Assembly: GCA_031549965.1 (NCBI GenBank)
Contig: JAVBPB010000045.1
Location: forward strand, 1-27,167
Length of the DNA: 27,167 bases
DNA from: JAVBPB01 sp031549965
GTDB taxonomy: Bacteria; Bacillota; Clostridia; Lachnospirales; Lachnospiraceae
Direction: 5' to 3'
A program made the position numbers and the translations under genes. Below, piece after piece: positions 15,965 to 24,423 of this stretch. The notes beneath the pieces are model-generated. The model worked only from the letters and a program-made list of their open reading frames with translations, ran no database searches and was not told where the DNA came from. How positions within the stretch are numbered: position 1 is the stretch's first letter; every line of letters starts with the position of its first letter.

Positions 15965-15993
15965 TTGCATAATTGTGGCATATTTGTTACAAT
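15965..15993 (+). promoter_or_regulatory. Promoter of rimP-nusA-infB operon
   Basis: TTGCAT (15965-15970), 17-bp spacer, TACAAT (15988-15993). Transcription would start near 16000 and pass through the leader hairpin before rimP. Confidence 0.75.
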
Positions 15994-16020
15994 AATATAT
16001 ATTATTACGAAATTAATTCA

Positions 16021-16050
16021 GAGTGGGCGAAAGTCCACTCTTTATATTTT
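16021..16050 (+). terminator. Leader terminator/attenuator before rimP
   Basis: GAGTGGGC (16021-16028) pairs with GTCCACTC (16033-16040), one G-U pair, closed by a GAAA tetraloop, then TTTATATTTT. It lies between the rimP promoter and the rimP start, so it must be read through for operon expression. The U-tract is imperfect, the kind of site at which NusA assistance matters. Confidence 0.75.
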
Positions 16051-16083
16051 GCTTAAATTAAAATTAGATTGAAGGGACAAATA

Positions 16084-16551
16084 ATGGCAAAAAGAGAAGT
16101 ATATGAAAAAAGAACCGAAGAACTACTAGAAAAAATAATTGAAGATAATAACTATGAACTTGTAGATGTTGAATATGTAAAAGAAGGCTCAAATTGGTAT
16201 CTAAGAGTATATGTAGATAAAGAAGGCGGGATAACCGTTGATGACTGCGAAATAGTAAGTAGGGCACTGGGAGATTTACTTGATAAAGAAGATTACATTG
16301 AAGACGCATATATTTTGGAAGTAAGTTCACCGGGACTTGGAAGACAATTAAAAAAGGATAAAGACTTTAACCGAAGTATTGGAGAAGAAGTAGAAGTAAA
16401 ATTATATAAACCACTTAATAAGAAAAAAGAGTATGTTGGATATTTAACAGGATTTGACAATAATACAATTGATATAGAATTAGATGATGGAGAAATATTA
16501 AAAATCCAAAGAAATGAAATAGCAATAGTTAGATTAACATTTGATTTTTAA
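16084..16551 (+). CDS. rimP: Ribosome maturation factor RimP
   Basis: 155-residue factor needed for late 30S assembly. The N-terminal alpha/beta domain includes LVDVEYVKEGSNWYLRVYVD and GGITVDDCEIVSRALGDLLD, the central ILEVSSPGLGRQLKK motif is the family hallmark, and an SH3-like C-terminal domain follows (GYLTGFDNNTIDIELDDG). An upstream in-frame TTG at 16069 precedes the AAGGGA site at 16072-16077 and would sit outside it, so ATG 16084 is the start. First gene of the classical rimP-nusA-infB operon. Confidence 0.96.
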   Translation: MAKREVYEKRTEELLEKIIEDNNYELVDVEYVKEGSNWYLRVYVDKEGGITVDDCEIVSRALGDLLDKEDYIEDAYILEVSSPGLGRQLKKDKDFNRSIGEEVEVKLYKPLNKKKEYVGYLTGFDNNTIDIELDDGEILKIQRNEIAIVRLTFDF

Positions 16552-16598
16552 ATTAAATTTACGGTAAAACACATATAAATCAGGAGGATAATAAGAAA

Positions 16599-17636
16599 AT
16601 GAACAGCGAATTAATTGAAGCTTTAAACCAGATTGAAAAAGAAAAGGATATAAGTAAAGAAACCTTACTTGAAGCAATGGAAAATTCTTTAGTTGCTGCA
16701 TGCAAAAATCATTATGGAAAAGCCGATAATATAAAGGTTAATATAAATAGAATTACAGGTGAAGTTACTGTATATGCAGAAAGGGAAGTAGTTGAAGAAG
16801 TTACTGACCCTGTAATGCAAATTAGTCTAGCAGATGCCAGAAAGAAAAATCCAAGCTTTATAGTTGGTGATATAGTAAATGTTGAAGTTACACCAAAGAA
16901 CTTTGGAAGAATTGCAGCACAAAAGGCTAAACAGGTAGTAGTACAAAAAATCAGAGAAGAAGAAAGAAAAGTATTGTTTAATCAATATTATGAAAAAGAA
17001 AAAGATGTAGTAACAGGAATTGTACAAAGATATTTAGGAAAAAATGTAAGCATAAATCTTGGAAAAGTAGACGCTATGCTTAATGAAAATGAACAAGTAA
17101 AAGGTGAAGTTTTTAAACCTACAGAAAGAATTAAACTATACGTTTTAGAAGTTAAAGATACAACAAAGGGACCAAAGATTTTAGTTTCAAGAACCCACCC
17201 TGAGCTTGTTAAAAGATTATTTGAAGCAGAAGTAACCGAAGTTAAAGACGGAACGGTTGAAATTAGAAGTATTTCAAGAGAAGCCGGATCAAGAACTAAG
17301 ATGGCAGTATATACAAATAACCCTGATGTAGATCCAGTTGGAGCATGTGTAGGGCATAATGGAGCAAGAGTTAATGCTATAGTTAATGAACTTAGAGGAG
17401 AAAAGATTGATATTATTAATTGGAATGATAATCCTGCTATATTAATCGAAAATGCCCTAAGTCCTGCAAAAGTAGTTTCAGTTGTAGTAGATATTGAAGA
17501 TAAAAGTGCTAAGGTAATAGTACCAGATTACCAATTATCTCTAGCTATTGGTAAGGAAGGTCAAAATGCCAGGCTTGCTGCACGTTTAACAGGATATAAG
17601 ATAGATATAAAAAGTGAATCACAGGCTAGAGCCTAA
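16599..17636 (+). CDS. nusA: Transcription termination/antitermination factor NusA
   Basis: RNA polymerase-binding factor that promotes pausing and intrinsic termination. 345 residues, the short Gram-positive form without C-terminal acidic repeats. N-terminal RNAP-binding domain about 1-125; S1 domain about 135-200 (VTGIVQRYLGKNVSINLG); KH1 (AVYTNNPDVDPVGACVGHNG) and KH2 (LAIGKEGQNARLAARLTGYK) to the end. The site AGGAGG lies before ATG 16599. In this operon NusA could act on the leader terminator before rimP as an autoregulatory loop, an inference supported only by the layout. Confidence 0.97.
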   Translation: MNSELIEALNQIEKEKDISKETLLEAMENSLVAACKNHYGKADNIKVNINRITGEVTVYAEREVVEEVTDPVMQISLADARKKNPSFIVGDIVNVEVTPKNFGRIAAQKAKQVVVQKIREEERKVLFNQYYEKEKDVVTGIVQRYLGKNVSINLGKVDAMLNENEQVKGEVFKPTERIKLYVLEVKDTTKGPKILVSRTHPELVKRLFEAEVTEVKDGTVEIRSISREAGSRTKMAVYTNNPDVDPVGACVGHNGARVNAIVNELRGEKIDIINWNDNPAILIENALSPAKVVSVVVDIEDKSAKVIVPDYQLSLAIGKEGQNARLAARLTGYKIDIKSESQARA

Positions 17637-17684
17637 TATTATTTAATGATTAATTACCTAAAGTCTTGCAAAGGAAGTGTTAAA

Positions 17685-17960
17685 ATGAATAATAAGAAAT
17701 TACCAATGAGACAGTGCATTGGCTGTGGGGAGTTAAGAGTTAAGAAAGAATTAATACGTGTTATAAAAACCCCTGAAGATGAAATTGTTATCGATGCAAC
17801 TGGTAAAAAAAATGGAAGAGGAGCATACATATGCCCAAATTCCCAGTGTCTCAACAAAGCAATAAAGAGCAAGGGATTGGAAAGATCTTTTAAAACAAGT
17901 ATTCCGAAAGAGGTCTATGATGAACTTATAAAGGAGTTGATAAGGCTTGAAACAAAATAA
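17685..17960 (+). CDS. rnpM: RNase P modulator RnpM (YlxR)
   Basis: 91-residue YlxR-family protein, a small nucleic-acid-binding protein reported in Bacillus subtilis to bind and modulate RNase P. The hallmark PMRQCIGCGE lies near residues 7-16 and GRGAYICPNSQCLNKA near 46-61; the four cysteines are kept. An ATG at 17646 would add 13 residues, but AAGGAAG lies just before ATG 17685, and the family starts here. It overlaps the next gene by 14 bases. Confidence 0.93.
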   Translation: MNNKKLPMRQCIGCGELRVKKELIRVIKTPEDEIVIDATGKKNGRGAYICPNSQCLNKAIKSKGLERSFKTSIPKEVYDELIKELIRLETK

Positions 17961-18261
17961 ATTATTTTCCTTAATAGGATTGGCTATGAGAGCTGGTTTT
18001 GTGGCAAGCGGCGAATTCTCTACGGAAAAAGCTGTAAAAGAGAACCGAGCAAAAGTTGTAATAGTAGCGTCAGATGCATCAGATAACACCAAAAAAATGT
18101 TCACAAATATGTGTACTTACTATAAAGTGCCAATTTACTTTTTTGGTGAGAAAACCAGTCTGGGTCATGCAATAGGTAAGGAATTAAGAGCATCCTTAGC
18201 AGTGCTTGATAACGGATTTGCGGGTGAAATTGAGAAACAACTAAATATAGTAAAAGAATAG
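17947..18261 (+). CDS. ylxQ: L7Ae/L30e-family RNA-binding protein (YlxQ)
   Basis: 104-residue member of the ribosomal L7Ae/L30e/S12e/Gadd45 fold, a predicted RNA-binding protein always found in the nusA-infB operon. SLIGLAMRAGFVASGE at the N-terminus and VVIVASDASDNTKKMF are typical. The start is TTG 17947, inside the end of rnpM, with GGAG at 17933-17936; no ATG precedes the conserved region. Function is known only by family. Confidence 0.92.
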   Translation: MKQNKLFSLIGLAMRAGFVASGEFSTEKAVKENRAKVVIVASDASDNTKKMFTNMCTYYKVPIYFFGEKTSLGHAIGKELRASLAVLDNGFAGEIEKQLNIVKE

Positions 18262-18275
18262 CGGAGGTAGTAAGT

Positions 18276-21005
18276 ATGGCAAAAAGAGTACATGAATTAG
18301 CAAAAGAAATAGATAAAAGTAATAAAGATATTTTAACTGCACTTAAAGGCAAAGGTGTTAATATTCAAAGCCACATGAGTACTGTAAGTGATGAAGATGT
18401 GGAATATGTAAAAAAGCATTTTAATACAAATATCGAAAAGCATAATGAAATTAATAAAAATGAAAAACCTTTTGTAAAACAAGAATTTAGAAAAAATAAT
18501 AATAATATAATTAGAAAAAGCGAACAAGGCGGTAATAATTTGAATAAAAATTCAACATCACAAAGCAATACAAATAGTGGAAACAATAAACCACAAAATA
18601 ATAATCCAAACAGAAATAATCCAAACAGAAACAATCATACTGAGCAAAATAACCAAAACAGAAATAATCCAAACAGAAATAATCAACCTGATTCAAACCA
18701 CCAAAGAAGTAATCAAAACAATAACCAAAATAATAATCAAAACAATAATCAAAGCAGAAATAATCAAAACAATAGTCAAAGCAGAAATAATCAAACAGAT
18801 TCAAATCACCAAAGAAGTAACCAATATAATAATTCAAATAGAAACAATCAGACTGATTCAAATAACCAAAGATATAATCAAAATAGTAATGCAAACAGAA
18901 ATAATCAGACTGACTCAAACCAACAAAGAAATAGTCAAAACAATAACCAAAGCAATAACCAAAACAGAAATAATGGATTCCAAAATAAAAACGGAAACCA
19001 AAATAGCAATAACAGAAATAGCGGTCAACAAAGAGATAACACAAAAACTAATCAACAAAATAATAATCAAAACAGAAATAATCAAAATAGGAATAGCCAA
19101 AATAATAATAGAAATAATAATACAAACAATAACCAAAATAACAGAAATGGTCAAAATAATTACAGAAACAATAATCAAAGCAGAAATAATGCAAACAATT
19201 CAAACAATAATGTACAAAAGCAGGTTCAGGTTCAGGAAGTTAAAGAACCAGTTATTAAAACAATAATTTTACCTGAAAAATTAACATTAAAAGAACTTTC
19301 AGATAAAATTAAGATTCAGGCATCTGCATTAGTAAAGCAATTGTTTTTAAAGGGAACAGTAGTAACTATTAATCAGGAACTATCATTTGAAGAGGCTGAA
19401 GAAATAGCACTAGAATATAATTGTATTGCTGAATTGGAACAAAAGATTGATGTTATTGAAGAACTATTAAAAGAAGAAGAAGAGTCTGAGGAAAACTTAG
19501 TAAAAAGACCACCAGTTGTATGTGTAATGGGTCATGTTGATCATGGAAAAACTTCCTTACTTGATGCAATTAGAAAAACCAGTGTAATAGAAAAAGAAGC
19601 TGGAGGAATTACTCAGCATATTGGAGCGTATGTTGTTAAAAGTTCAGGAGAAAAAATAACATTTTTAGATACACCAGGACATGAAGCATTTACAGCTATG
19701 CGTATGAGAGGTGCTAATTCCACAGATATAGCAATATTAGTAGTTGCAGCAGACGATGGAGTTATGCCTCAAACCATTGAAGCTATAAACCATGCTAAGG
19801 CAGCAGGCATTGAAATAATAGTTGCTATCAATAAAATAGATAAACCAAGTGCCAATGTAGAAAGAGTAAAACAGGAATTAACTGAATACGGTCTTATTGC
19901 TGAAGATTGGGGTGGAAGTACAATATTTGTACCTGTTTCAGCACATACTAAGGAAGGATTACCACAACTTCTTGAAATGGTAATACTTACTGCTGAAATA
20001 TGTGAATTAAAAGCAAACCCTAACAGAAGAGCAAGAGGGATTGTAATTGAAGCTGAACTAGACAAAGGAAGAGGACCAGTTGCAACAGTTCTTGTACAAA
20101 AAGGAACTTTAAAAGTTGGAGATTCAATTGCTGTAGGTTCAGCTCATGGTAAAGTAAGAGCAATGATTGATCATAAAGGAAGACGTCTAAAGGAAGCAGG
20201 CCCTTCAACCCCTGTAGAAATACTTGGTTTAAATGATGTACCATTTGCCGGAGAAATATTTATGGCAACTGAAAGTGATAAAGAAGCAAGGACAATTGCA
20301 GAAACATTTATCTCCCAAGGAAGAGTAAAATTATTAGATGATACAAAAGCTAAATTATCTTTAGATGATTTATTTACACAAATTCAAGCAGGAAATGTAA
20401 AAGAACTTAATATAATAGTTAAAGCAGATGTTCAGGGCTCTGTTGAGGCTGTAAAACAAAGCTTACTAAAACTTTCAAATAGTGAAGTTGTAATTAAAAT
20501 TATTCATGGTGGTGTAGGTGCAATTAACGAATCAGACGTTATCTTAGCCTCAGCTTCTAACGCAATTATAATAGGCTTTAATGTAAGACCTGATAATTCT
20601 GCAAAAGAAATTGCAGACAGGGAAAAAGTAGATTTAAGGCTTTACAGAGTAATTTATAATGCAATTGAAGATATTGAAGCTGCAATGAAAGGTATGCTTG
20701 ATCCAAAATTTGAAGAAAAAGTTCAGGGTCATGCAGAGGTTAGACAAATTTATAAAGCTTCAGGGCTTGGAACAATTGCGGGTTCATATATTTTAGACGG
20801 AATTATAACCAGAAACTCATCAGTTAGAATTATAAGAGACGGTAATTTAATATTTGAGGGATCTTTAGCTTCTGTTAAGAGATTTAAAGATGATGTAAAA
20901 GAAGTAAGATCAGGATATGAATGTGGCCTTGTATTTGAAAAATTTAACGATGTTAAAGAGGGCGACAACGTTGAAGCATATATTATGGTTGAAATTCCTA
21001 GATAA
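18276..21005 (+). CDS. infB: Translation initiation factor IF-2 with asparagine-rich linker
   Basis: GTPase that brings fMet-tRNA to the 30S initiation complex. 909 residues. Residues 1-52 are the first IF2_N module; 72-313 are a low-complexity linker dominated by Asn with Gln, Arg and Ser; 330-380 are a second IF2_N module; the G domain has GHVDHGKT at 419-426, DTPGHE at 465-470 and NKID at 519-522; domains II-IV (EF-Tu-like beta barrel, helical linker, fMet-tRNA-binding C2) complete the protein. The site GCGGAGG precedes ATG 18276. The linker holds four copies of a 15-residue unit like NRNNQTDSNHQRSNQ at about 133, 169, 188 and 207, the last two intervals being 19 residues. IF-2 linkers vary widely but this bias is extreme. 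The G domain is intact, so the protein should be functional. Confidence 0.97.
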   Translation: MAKRVHELAKEIDKSNKDILTALKGKGVNIQSHMSTVSDEDVEYVKKHFNTNIEKHNEINKNEKPFVKQEFRKNNNNIIRKSEQGGNNLNKNSTSQSNTNSGNNKPQNNNPNRNNPNRNNHTEQNNQNRNNPNRNNQPDSNHQRSNQNNNQNNNQNNNQSRNNQNNSQSRNNQTDSNHQRSNQYNNSNRNNQTDSNNQRYNQNSNANRNNQTDSNQQRNSQNNNQSNNQNRNNGFQNKNGNQNSNNRNSGQQRDNTKTNQQNNNQNRNNQNRNSQNNNRNNNTNNNQNNRNGQNNYRNNNQSRNNANNSNNNVQKQVQVQEVKEPVIKTIILPEKLTLKELSDKIKIQASALVKQLFLKGTVVTINQELSFEEAEEIALEYNCIAELEQKIDVIEELLKEEEESEENLVKRPPVVCVMGHVDHGKTSLLDAIRKTSVIEKEAGGITQHIGAYVVKSSGEKITFLDTPGHEAFTAMRMRGANSTDIAILVVAADDGVMPQTIEAINHAKAAGIEIIVAINKIDKPSANVERVKQELTEYGLIAEDWGGSTIFVPVSAHTKEGLPQLLEMVILTAEICELKANPNRRARGIVIEAELDKGRGPVATVLVQKGTLKVGDSIAVGSAHGKVRAMIDHKGRRLKEAGPSTPVEILGLNDVPFAGEIFMATESDKEARTIAETFISQGRVKLLDDTKAKLSLDDLFTQIQAGNVKELNIIVKADVQGSVEAVKQSLLKLSNSEVVIKIIHGGVGAINESDVILASASNAIIIGFNVRPDNSAKEIADREKVDLRLYRVIYNAIEDIEAAMKGMLDPKFEEKVQGHAEVRQIYKASGLGTIAGSYILDGIITRNSSVRIIRDGNLIFEGSLASVKRFKDDVKEVRSGYECGLVFEKFNDVKEGDNVEAYIMVEIPR
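18489..19214 (+). repeat. Low-complexity Asn-rich coding repeat in infB
   Basis: About 726 bases made largely of AAT/AAC, CAA and AGA codons, with tandem-like units of 57 bases near 18837-18950. The composition opens long shadow frames on both strands, none of which looks like a gene. Likely expands and contracts by slippage or recombination. Confidence 0.85.
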
Positions 21006-21029
21006 GAAAATAAATCGGAGGAAATCTAA

Positions 21030-21410
21030 ATGAGAAAAAACAGTATTAAAAATACTAGAATAAATGGAGAAGTTCAAAGAGAGCTGAGTAATATAATCAG
21101 CAGAGAAATTAAAGATCCAAGAATTAATCCAATGACTACAGTTGTATCAGTTGAGGTTGCTCCAGACTTAAAACACTGTAAGGCATATATTAGTGTACTT
21201 GGGGACGAAGAGTCCCAAAAAGCAACGATTGAAGGATTAAGAAGTGCCTCTGGGTATATAAAATCCTTATTAGCAAAATCTATAAATCTTCGTAATACGC
21301 CAGACATTGCATTTGTATTAGATCAATCAATTGAATATGGTGTTAATATGTCTAAACTGATTGATGATGTTAACAAAGATATTGTGAAAGAAGATGAAGT
21401 TAATGAATAA
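21030..21410 (+). CDS. rbfA: Ribosome-binding factor A
   Basis: KH-fold 30S maturation factor acting on the 16S rRNA 5' end. 126 residues. RINGEVQRELSNIISREIKDPRI at the N-terminus and VSVEVAPDLKHCKAYISVLG are typical, and the conserved LRNTPDIAFVLDQS segment is near residue 90. ATCGGAGG lies before ATG 21030. It overlaps the start of nrnA by a few bases, a coupling arrangement. Confidence 0.96.
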   Translation: MRKNSIKNTRINGEVQRELSNIISREIKDPRINPMTTVVSVEVAPDLKHCKAYISVLGDEESQKATIEGLRSASGYIKSLLAKSINLRNTPDIAFVLDQSIEYGVNMSKLIDDVNKDIVKEDEVNE

Positions 21411-22377
21411 TATTTTAAGTGAACTACAAAATATAGAAACTCTTGCAATCTCCGGACATATAAAGCCAGATGGAGATTGCGTGGGAGCTTTACTTTCAAT
21501 GTATAATTATATAGTTAATAATTACAAGAATATTACAGTGGATTTATTTCTTGAACCGATACCTAAAATTTTTTGTAACCTTAAAAATTCAGATAAAATA
21601 ATTAGCGATTTTACAATGGAAAAGGAATATGATTTATTTATTTCATTAGACTGTGGTGATGAAGACAGACTTGGAGGTGCTGTAAAATACTTTAAAAGTG
21701 CTAAAAAGACCATTAATATTGATCATCATATTAGTAATACAAACTTTGCTAACATTAATCATGTAATATTAGAAAGCAGTTCTACATGTGAGGTATTATA
21801 TGACATATATGAAGAAGACAAAATAGATTTAGATATAGCAACTGCCCTATACATTGGTATAGTTCATGATACAGGAGTATTTAAGCATACAAATACAACA
21901 CAGAAAACCATGAATATTGCAGGTAATTTAATAAGTCTTGGAGTAAATTTTTCTAAAATAATTGATGAAACATTTTATCAAAAAACATATATTCAAAATC
22001 AAATATTAGGTAGATGTTTACTTGAAAGTATGTTAGTTCTTAATGGAAAATGTATTGTGTCAACAATAAAGAGAAAAGATCTTGAGTTTTATGGTGCAAA
22101 CTTAACTGACCTAAGCGGTATAACAGATCAATTAAGAGTTACAAGCGGCATAGAAGTGGCTGTTTTAATTAGTGAAACTAATTTTCAGGAATATAAGGTA
22201 AGTATGCGTTCAAACAACAAAATAGATGTAAATAAGGTAGCAAAGTATTTTGGCGGAGGCGGTCATATTAAGGCTGCCGGATGTAATATGAAAGGCACTA
22301 CATATGATGTAATTAATAACCTTACTAAGCATATAGAGGCTCAATTAATAGATACTGACGAATATACAGGTGAATAA
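21403..22377 (+). CDS. nrnA: DHH-family nanoRNase / pAp phosphatase NrnA
   Basis: DHH/DHHA1 phosphoesterase that degrades short oligoribonucleotides and dephosphorylates pAp, and in some species acts on cyclic dinucleotide products. 324 residues from ATG 21403; ATG 21394 would add three residues. The later ATG is favoured because the purine-rich site AAAGAAG (21387-21393) is then 9 bases upstream. Motifs: SGHIKPDGDCVG (17-28), SLDCGDEDRLGG, the DHH motif NIDHHISNTNF, GIVHDTGVFKH, and the DHHA1 motif GGGGHIKAAG near the C-terminus. truB begins one base after its stop. Confidence 0.93.
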   Translation: MNNILSELQNIETLAISGHIKPDGDCVGALLSMYNYIVNNYKNITVDLFLEPIPKIFCNLKNSDKIISDFTMEKEYDLFISLDCGDEDRLGGAVKYFKSAKKTINIDHHISNTNFANINHVILESSSTCEVLYDIYEEDKIDLDIATALYIGIVHDTGVFKHTNTTQKTMNIAGNLISLGVNFSKIIDETFYQKTYIQNQILGRCLLESMLVLNGKCIVSTIKRKDLEFYGANLTDLSGITDQLRVTSGIEVAVLISETNFQEYKVSMRSNNKIDVNKVAKYFGGGGHIKAAGCNMKGTTYDVINNLTKHIEAQLIDTDEYTGE

Positions 22378-22378
22378 A

Positions 22379-23287
22379 TTGATAAATGGTATTATAAATG
22401 TTTATAAAGAAAAAGGTTATACATCACATGATGTAGTTGCTAAACTAAGGGGAATTTTAAAACAAAAGAAAATAGGTCATACAGGTACTCTTGATCCGGA
22501 TGCTGTGGGAGTACTTCCTGTATGCCTTGGAAAAGCAACTAAGTTATGTGATTTATTAACCGACAAAGATAAAACTTATGAAGCGGTACTTTTACTTGGA
22601 GTGGAAACTGACACTCAGGATACCTCAGGAAAAATACTAAGAGAAAGTACAGTAAATCTTTCAAAAGAAATTATCGAAACTGCCATAAATAAATACATTG
22701 GTGAATATAACCAAATTCCTCCCATGTATTCGGCACTAAAGGTAAATGGAAGAAAGCTTTATGAAATAGCAAGAGAGGGAAAAACCATAGAAAGAACTCC
22801 CCGTAAAGTAACTATAAATAATATAACAATAAAGGATGTAGACCTTTCTCTAAATGAAATTACAATGACGGTGGATTGTTCAAAAGGTACTTATATAAGA
22901 ACTCTTTGCCATGATATAGGAACTGATTTAGGATGCGGCGGATGTATGAAAAGTCTTATAAGAACTAAAGTAAGCAGATTTTCAATTGATGAAGGTCTGA
23001 CCCTGTCTAATATACAAAAGCTTATGGAAACCAATAGTCTTTTGGAATATATAATACCAATAGATGAAATGTTTCCAACCTATCCTAAATTATCTGTGTC
23101 AGAGTCAGGAAACAAATTTTTATATAATGGAAATCAAATTAGCAGTGAACATATACTTAATCACAGCATAATAAATAATTCGGGAGAACTATTTAGAATA
23201 TATGACGCAAACCAAATATTTATGGGAATTTATGAATACATGAACAATGAAGACATATACAAACCTATAAAACTTTTTATTTCTTAA
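22379..23287 (+). CDS. truB: tRNA pseudouridine(55) synthase
   Basis: Makes pseudouridine 55 in the T-loop of tRNAs. 302 residues. The N-terminus MINGIINVYKEKGYTSHDVV is conserved; the catalytic motif GHTGTLDPDAVGVLPV carries the nucleophile Asp39; YSALKVNGRKLYEIAR and CSKGTYIRTLCHDIG follow, with a short C-terminal domain. A GTG at 22370 lies inside the AGGTGA site (22368-22373), so TTG 22379 is the start, one base after nrnA. Confidence 0.95.
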   Translation: MINGIINVYKEKGYTSHDVVAKLRGILKQKKIGHTGTLDPDAVGVLPVCLGKATKLCDLLTDKDKTYEAVLLLGVETDTQDTSGKILRESTVNLSKEIIETAINKYIGEYNQIPPMYSALKVNGRKLYEIAREGKTIERTPRKVTINNITIKDVDLSLNEITMTVDCSKGTYIRTLCHDIGTDLGCGGCMKSLIRTKVSRFSIDEGLTLSNIQKLMETNSLLEYIIPIDEMFPTYPKLSVSESGNKFLYNGNQISSEHILNHSIINNSGELFRIYDANQIFMGIYEYMNNEDIYKPIKLFIS

Positions 23288-23303
23288 ATTTAAAATGTAA
23301 ACA

Positions 23304-23327
23304 AAACGCAGAATTGCGTTTAAGGAG
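23304..23327 (+). promoter_or_regulatory. Hairpin touching the ribF ribosome binding site
   Basis: AAACGCA (23304-23310) pairs with TGCGTTT (23315-23321) around a GAAT loop, directly followed by AAGGAG (23322-23327). No U-tract. It may modulate ribosome access; no FMN riboswitch elements are seen. Confidence 0.4.
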
Positions 23328-23333
23328 TAAATC

Positions 23334-24296
23334 ATGAACTACATTACAGGTACAACCCAATTTAAACTTGAAAACACGGCTGTTTGCTTAGGAAAATTTG
23401 ATGGATTACATAAAGGACATATGGAATTAATTCATCAGATATTAAAATATAAGGATAAGGGATACAATTCAGTTATGTTCACCTTTGATTACCATCCCTC
23501 CAACCTTTTTTCTGACAAAGAAACCCAGTTAATATATACAGAAGAAGAAAAAAGAAAAAAATTAGAAGAACTTGGTGTTGATACCCTGATAGCATATCCA
23601 TTTACCAAACAAACCGCAAGTACAAGCCCTGATGAATTTATTAAAGATATATTAGTAAATAAATTAGGTGCCAAAGTAGTAATTGTGGGCAGTGATTTTT
23701 GCTTTGGCAGAAATAGAGAAGGAAATACTAAACTGTTACAACAAGCATCAAGTGAGTATGGATTTAAATTAATAATTTGCAGTAAAATACAATTAAACAA
23801 TAAAGAAATAAGCAGTACCTTAATAAGAAACGAACTACTAAATGGCAATATGGAATTAGCAAGTGAAATGCTTGATAAACCTTTTAGTATTTCAGGAGAA
23901 GTACTTCATGGAAAAAAGATTGGAAGAACTCTTGGAATGCCTACAACGAATTTAGTACCAGATTCAATAAAACTTTTACCGCCCAATGGTGTATATATTT
24001 CAAAGACCATAATAGATGGTGAATATTTTGAGGGAATTACAAACATTGGATATAAGCCTACAGTTGGAGACAATAAGAGGGGTGTGGAAACCTTTATTTT
24101 TGATTTTAATGATGATTTGTATGGTAAAGAAATAGAGGTTTTATTATATCACTTCGTAAGGGCAGAACAGAAATTTGATTCCTTGGAAGAATTAAAAAAG
24201 CAGATGCTTATGGATATTGATTATGGAAAAGAATATTTTAGGCCCAAGCAAAAGTATAAAGATATAATGAAGCTTTTGAATGAAATTTTTATATAG
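23334..24296 (+). CDS. ribF: Bifunctional riboflavin kinase / FAD synthetase
   Basis: Phosphorylates riboflavin to FMN and adenylates FMN to FAD in the cytosol. 320 residues. The N-terminal nucleotidyltransferase has GKFDGLHKGHMELI (HxGH at 26-29) and ISSTLIRNELLNGN; the C-terminal flavokinase has GRTLGMPTTNLVP (about 197-209), PPNGVYIS, NIGYKPTV and VETFIFDFNDDLYG. AAGGAG lies 6 bases before ATG 23334. Last gene of the rimP operon; a bidirectional terminator follows. Confidence 0.96.
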   Translation: MNYITGTTQFKLENTAVCLGKFDGLHKGHMELIHQILKYKDKGYNSVMFTFDYHPSNLFSDKETQLIYTEEEKRKKLEELGVDTLIAYPFTKQTASTSPDEFIKDILVNKLGAKVVIVGSDFCFGRNREGNTKLLQQASSEYGFKLIICSKIQLNNKEISSTLIRNELLNGNMELASEMLDKPFSISGEVLHGKKIGRTLGMPTTNLVPDSIKLLPPNGVYISKTIIDGEYFEGITNIGYKPTVGDNKRGVETFIFDFNDDLYGKEIEVLLYHFVRAEQKFDSLEELKKQMLMDIDYGKEYFRPKQKYKDIMKLLNEIFI

Positions 24297-24342
24297 TATT
24301 TTAATATGTATCTAAAATAAATATAAAAAAGTATGCTTTTGT

Positions 24343-24392
24343 AAAGAAGGTGCTACCCAATAACTAAATCGCTCTTAAGTAGCACTTTCTTT
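24343..24392. terminator. Bidirectional terminator between ribF and the minus-strand unit
   Basis: The 14-nt arms 24343-24356 and 24379-24392 pair with one G-T wobble; the outer A-run and T-run (AAAGAAG / CTTTCTTT) let it serve transcripts from both directions, as expected between convergent genes. The loop is 22 nt. Confidence 0.8.
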
Positions 24393-24423
24393 AAATTCTT
24401 TTATTTAATGATACATTAAATTT

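Noticed and set aside
18837..18960. Regular repeats in infB as a CRISPR-like array
   Set aside because: The units are in-frame coding repeats with variable spacing and no unique spacers.
18577..19266. 229-codon plus-strand ORF and a 177-codon minus-strand ORF (18511-19044) inside infB
   Set aside because: Both are shifted readings of the Asn-rich repeat and consist of monotonous Ile/Thr/Lys or Tyr/Phe/Cys runs without start sites; they are shadows of the low-complexity linker.
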